Source: Blattamonas nauphoetae (taxonomy: Eukaryota > Preaxostyla > Oxymonadida). Taken from it: a DNA stretch of 33,673 nucleotides. The stretch lies in contig JARBJD010000559.1 of assembly GCA_033064195.1 (NCBI GenBank), positions 1-33,673 of the forward strand. Direction: 5' to 3'. Position 1 is the stretch's first letter, and every line of letters begins with the position of its first letter. Positions 30,099-33,673 of this stretch are shown in pieces. The notes under the pieces were generated by a model. It was not told the origin of the DNA, did no database searches, and saw nothing but the letters and a program-made list of their open reading frames with translations. Made by a program: the position numbers and the translations under genes.

Positions 30099-31198
30099 AT
30101 GACCAGACTCGTCCCTCTGGTGTTTTTCGACATCTTGCATCTTCCCATCTCTTTATCACTCCTTAATACCATGCTTGTCGACGAACCACCAGTACATACC
30201 AATATTGACGAGGAAAAAGCGAAACAAACTGTATGTCGATTTTATCTCGACATCACTCTCAAATGTCTCCAGAACTTTCTTGAAATGTTTCTCACTCAGA
30301 TATGTGGCGATCGCATACTACTCCGTTCTGCGATGTTGAATAGCCTCCTAACTCTAGTCACTGGTTAGTCACGACATCATTTCGTCTCACTTTCGTTGAT
30401 GATTTTGACAGAATCTGATTGGGCCCTCTCAACAATTCTCGATGTGGAGTACATCAAACCTCTTGAGCAATATTGTGAACAGACCCAACCAGGTGATGTT
30501 CAAGTCTGATTCTTGTTTCGTCATCATTTCTCAGATTACACTCCCAAAATTGTTATTTCTGATCGGTTTATTTATTCTTTCCCGTTTTCACTATTGTGTT
30601 TTCGCGATTGATCCGGTCAGCGAAATCATCAGAAGGAGACTGTATTCGAATTTGTGAATCGTCCCTTACATCCTTCTTTCTCGAATGGATAATCTGTCTT
30701 AAGGATTCCGATATCATCGAAACAGTTTTATCTTCCTCCACATTTCCATCACTTTGTCCCAGATCGGAAATTGTCTGCAGTTGTGGACTTCCACTCTTCG
30801 ATCATCATCTGCCTTCCTCGCCCATCACAAAACTGAATTTCTCACTTTTCTCGATCAAATTAAGAGTCACAAAGCAAATTTTCTCCATTTAACGATTCTC
30901 GCCCAACTGTGTTTCTCCCCACATCTCCCATTCTCAGAAATTGCTCTCACTGCGCTCTCCACTGAATGCAAGTCTGATTTCGCAACACGCTCCTTCCTCC
31001 GAAAACTCGAAGTGTCTTATCCTTCGACTGACAGTTCGTCGGAGCTTGTCCTGTTCAGGACGGCTGTGTACAACACTGGCCGAGCATGTTTCCGAAATCA
31101 AACCACTCTTCACGGAATCCTCACCTTCGGATGGAACTGTCTCTGCTCTCAGCCACACTTCCCAAAGAATCACTGCTTCTCGCCGGAAACCCTGAATT
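30099..31198 (+). pseudogene. Host helical protein gene with two very short introns, damaged
   Basis: The first exon starts near 30099 (MTRLVPLVFFDILHLPISLS ... LRSAMLNSLLTLVT). A 48-base GT-AG intron (30364-30411) and a 42-base GT-AG intron (30493-30534), both phase 1, join in frame to SDWALSTILDVEYIKPLEQY and DYTPKIVISDRF. Further on, EGDCIRICESSLTSFFLEWI (about 30640-30695) and TEFLTFLDQIKSHKANFLHL (about 30832-30895) are in different frames, so at least one frameshift lies near 30700-30790. Another intron may lie at about 30560-30620. Protein character is leucine/phenylalanine-rich helices, like the gene at 26-27 kb, and may be another part of the same family. The end near 31198 is uncertain. 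Confidence 0.55.
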
Positions 31199-31493
31199 GA
31201 GATTGTGAATCAAGAACTCTCTCTCAGAACTCTTCTTATCACTGATGACCACACTTTCATAAATGTATAGTCCTAAAATAACCCGCGGTGGGTGAAATAA
31301 CCAAGTGTGACTCCTTTGAATCTGCGTCTGATAGAGCGAGTTTCTGAGTAGTTTTCTTCTTGCTATTCTGAATTTCATCATCTCATAATTGCACATTGTG
31401 CAATATCATAATCGTACAATCCTTTTTGTGTTCTGTCTCATGTGAGCGCAAATTGAGAAAGTGAATCTGATCATCACCCACCATGTTTCATTT
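31199..31493. other. Spacer upstream of the transposase gene
   Basis: No gene supported. I looked for terminal inverted repeats and a TA duplication of the transposase element here and did not find clear ones. Confidence 0.35.
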
Positions 31494-33416
31494 ATGTCGT
31501 CGTATCTGACTCCATCGGAGATCTCCGCTGTTTGGCGGAGGGAGAGTATCGAGGAATCACCAACAAAGCAGAAAAAGGACTCAAATTGTATCTAGAGCAG
31601 CCTGTCCGCCACATTGATGTCGTAAATGCCGGAATCTGCAGCCCTCATCAGTTGAACAGGGCGATCACATCTTTCAACAAGAATCAACAGGTCGGCGTTG
31701 CACATGCTCCAAACAAGTTTACAGCAGCTGATGAAGAACTTCTCGAACAGTTCATCCTTCAAACTGTGGAAGAACACGGATTCGCGAAAAAACGAGACAT
31801 ACTGATTCAAGTTTGTTCTGATTCCGTTTTAATGACAATCAGGCACGTATCATCTGGAAATCAAGTCTTCGTTTTAGGGAAGATAAACCAGAACCCAGCG
31901 TTCAGTGGTTGAATCATTGGTTGGGTCGACGACACTGGCTGATCCAATACAGTCCGACCTACATCGCACTCGAAAGAAAGGACAATACCACAGAGCCAAC
32001 TCTACGAGCATGGATTGATCTATTTTCGAGTCGTGTATCCGAAGGCAAAATCGACGAAGATCTCATCTACAATTTTGATGAATCTTCGCTCAGATTTGAT
32101 AATGACACAAAATCACTTGTTGTTTCAACAACTTCAGTAGCCATAAAAGTCGCCCAAGAAAATCCAAGGGTCACGAATGCGACCTTATGTGCATGCATTG
32201 GATCGTCCGGTTCGCATCTGAATCAATTATCCTCTGGCCACGAAAATCAGAAGCTCCGGAGTTCCTCAGTCTCAAAACCATAACATAACCTTTCTTTATC
32301 GAGGTGTTGGATGGATCGATACCTCAACCTTCCAAGAAGTGATGCTGACTTTCATTTTGCCTCAAATCGACCAACAACGTCGAAATCTAGGAAAAGCCAA
32401 GAAGCGATCTATATTGGTAATGGATGGCCACCAGACCCGGTACAATCCGGAGGTTTTAACTGAAGCACAACGACTCAATATCGAAATCTTAGTGATCCCT
32501 CCGCACACTTCACATGTATGTCAGCCTTTAGACCAGTATCCGTTCGCCACTATCAAGGGCCACCTCACCAAAACTTTCTGCCCTCCATCCACCCTCAGTA
32601 TCTCGGAGTTTAGAAAAGCTCTGGCAGAGGCCATTCCGGATGCGATCCGACTTGGATTTCAAAAGTCACTAATTCTCGGCAGTTTCCGGAGAACTGGTCT
32701 GAAACCAACTGCCATTGAACCGTTGTTGGAGAGCATGAATCATTGGTTGGTGAGAGTCGTCGATAATGGCATGCATTTAGTATGTCGGGTCGTTTGAAAA
32801 TATGTCGGGTCGGAAAGTGTCGATGTTCTCTTTGTGATTTATGCCTGTCGAAGAAATAATAGAGTTGAAATTATCACCTCGTAGGATAGTATGAATCATT
32901 TTTATATTGTTTTCATTTCACGAAATGACATTTCGTGAGACACTGTTGAGAAAAGCGTGGAAAAGTCAACTTTTAAATGTCACTTTTCTCTCTATTGTCA
33001 ACAAAAGTGAATTTAATTGCGAATACACGTCTTTTGTGAGATTAAAACAATATTCTAATACTTGCTCGATCAAAGATTTTGAAACAACCTAGATCTCAAA
33101 AGTGAAAAGATGAGGAGGATCAGAGTGAGTCAGAAACACTTTTCTCAACCTTTCGGCTGGAAAACGATGTTTATGTCAACAAAACAGATAAATATCACAA
33201 TTCTATCTTGATTTGAAAATGATATAGGAAAGACTGTTGACCAGACAGACTAAACGGTCACCTGACACTCTAAACTTCGGCCTGATACACTTAACTTGAC
33301 CCGACACACTAAATGCATGCCTCGATAATGACGATGGGAAGTGCGAGGCGTCAAACGGAGTTGACGTGTCATTCGTGGCGAGTTCGAGTGCAGACAGGAA
33401 GTCAAGACCTTACTGA
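31494..33416 (+). pseudogene. Pogo/Tigger-type transposase (DDE_1), frameshifted and interrupted by an insertion
   Basis: The start MSSYLTPSEISAV is typical of pogo/CENP-B-like N-termini. A helix-turn-helix-like region and NKFTAADEELLEQFI follow (about 31718-31765). The DDE_1 core shows YNFDESSLRF (first D, about 32068-32098), VMDGHQTRYN (second D, about 32420-32450) and IPPHTSHVCQPLDQ (third D, about 32491-32535). Frames change near 31527 and near 32230. A 32-base GT-AG segment (31811-31842) restores the frame exactly if removed, so it may be an intron. After PLLESMNHWLVRVVDN the gene is split by the element at 32768-33321. Taking that out, the frame continues DDGKCEASNGVDVSFVASSS and stops at TGA 33414-33416. 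It moves DNA by cut-and-paste; this copy is dead. Confidence 0.85.
32768..33321. mobile_element. Non-autonomous DNA transposon (554 bases) nested in the transposase gene
   Basis: The ends are GGCATGCATTTAGTATGTCG on the left and the inverse of GGCATGCATTTAGTGTGTCG on the right, and they pair for about 24 bases with one mismatch. A perfect 8-base duplication TCGATAAT flanks it (32760-32767 and 33322-33329). The right end carries four imperfect 20-base tandem units of the TGACACACTAAACTTCGGCC type (about 33243-33321), and the left end has two TATGTCGGGTCG words. An 8-base duplication suits hAT-type or similar elements; the terminal bases do not match the 29 kb element, so it is a different family. 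No coding capacity. Confidence 0.88.
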
Positions 33417-33673
33417 ACAGATCAACAGAATCAGAACACAAGACCTGGCTGACGATGGGGACAAGTGGGAGGCGTTGGTGAGCTGGCTCTTCTCAACCAA
33501 GCTCGTTCACTCTCGAATCATCTCGATTGTTGTCAGCAGGTTCTCTCAGACGACCAGAACAGCATCCACCGAAATCGGATCAGCAGTGTCCGCTTCTCTG
33601 CCAGACCCGTTCTCGTTCATCTCCTGATTGACAATGGTATTGTGAAGGCCATTGAGTGATTACAGAACGTTAA
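33417..33673. other. Region after the transposase, possible host coding traces
   Basis: Protein-like traces appear in plus frames, such as ALVSWLFSTKLVHSRIISIV (about 33472-33530) and PVLVHLLIDNGIVKAIE near the window end, in different frames. They recall the helical host proteins to the left, but the stretch is too short to call. Confidence 0.3.

Overview
This window is eukaryotic DNA carrying several nested mobile elements. Three things support a eukaryote: a Polinton/Maverick, a pogo/Tigger-type transposase, and host exons separated by very short GT-AG introns (48 and 42 bases, both phase 1). Natural gene ends use TAA, TGA and TAG, so the code looks standard. The host-gene family at 26.0-27.0 kb and the tiny introns make me think of an oxymonad (Preaxostyla) such as Blattamonas. 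That is an inference from memory of the family, not a result.

Layout. 1-1374: flank with a 574-base foldback MITE (421-994, TA target duplication). About 1375-22570: one fossil Polinton of about 21 kb with diverged terminal inverted repeats. Left to right it holds: left TIR; an array of about nine imperfect hairpins (2.64-4.49 kb); a partial inverted copy of a repeat-domain gene; a fibre-like gene with an S74-type chaperone domain; a small gene; two tandem paralogous capsid-type genes; two small 'MAPG' proteins; three unrecognised genes; the packaging ATPase (plus strand, looks whole); a small coiled-coil gene; integrase; an acidic-tailed gene; protein-primed DNA polymerase B; a repeat-domain gene; and a right TIR with a second repeat-domain gene inside it. 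Most genes run on the minus strand. The element is broken, with roughly 15-20 breaks overall, concentrated in the long genes, while most short genes read through.

The element genes are packed with tens of bases between them or overlaps of a few bases. At least thirteen gene starts are preceded by the same A/T motif (sense-strand TTTTTATTTTGTAT-like, about 5-20 bases before the ATG). This looks like the element's own promoter or initiator. Polymerase and integrase would serve replication and insertion; the two jelly-roll candidates, ATPase, MAPG proteins and fibre would serve particle formation. I found no recognisable maturation protease.

22.6-33.67 kb: decayed host DNA. It has a surface-protein-like remnant, two pseudogenes of helical (ARM/HEAT-like) host proteins, a 712-base non-autonomous hAT-like element with a perfect 8-base target duplication (29032-29743), and a Tigger-like transposase pseudogene (31494-33416) whose last exon is split by a 554-base non-autonomous element with its own perfect 8-base duplication (32768-33321). 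I see no tRNA, rRNA or CRISPR array.
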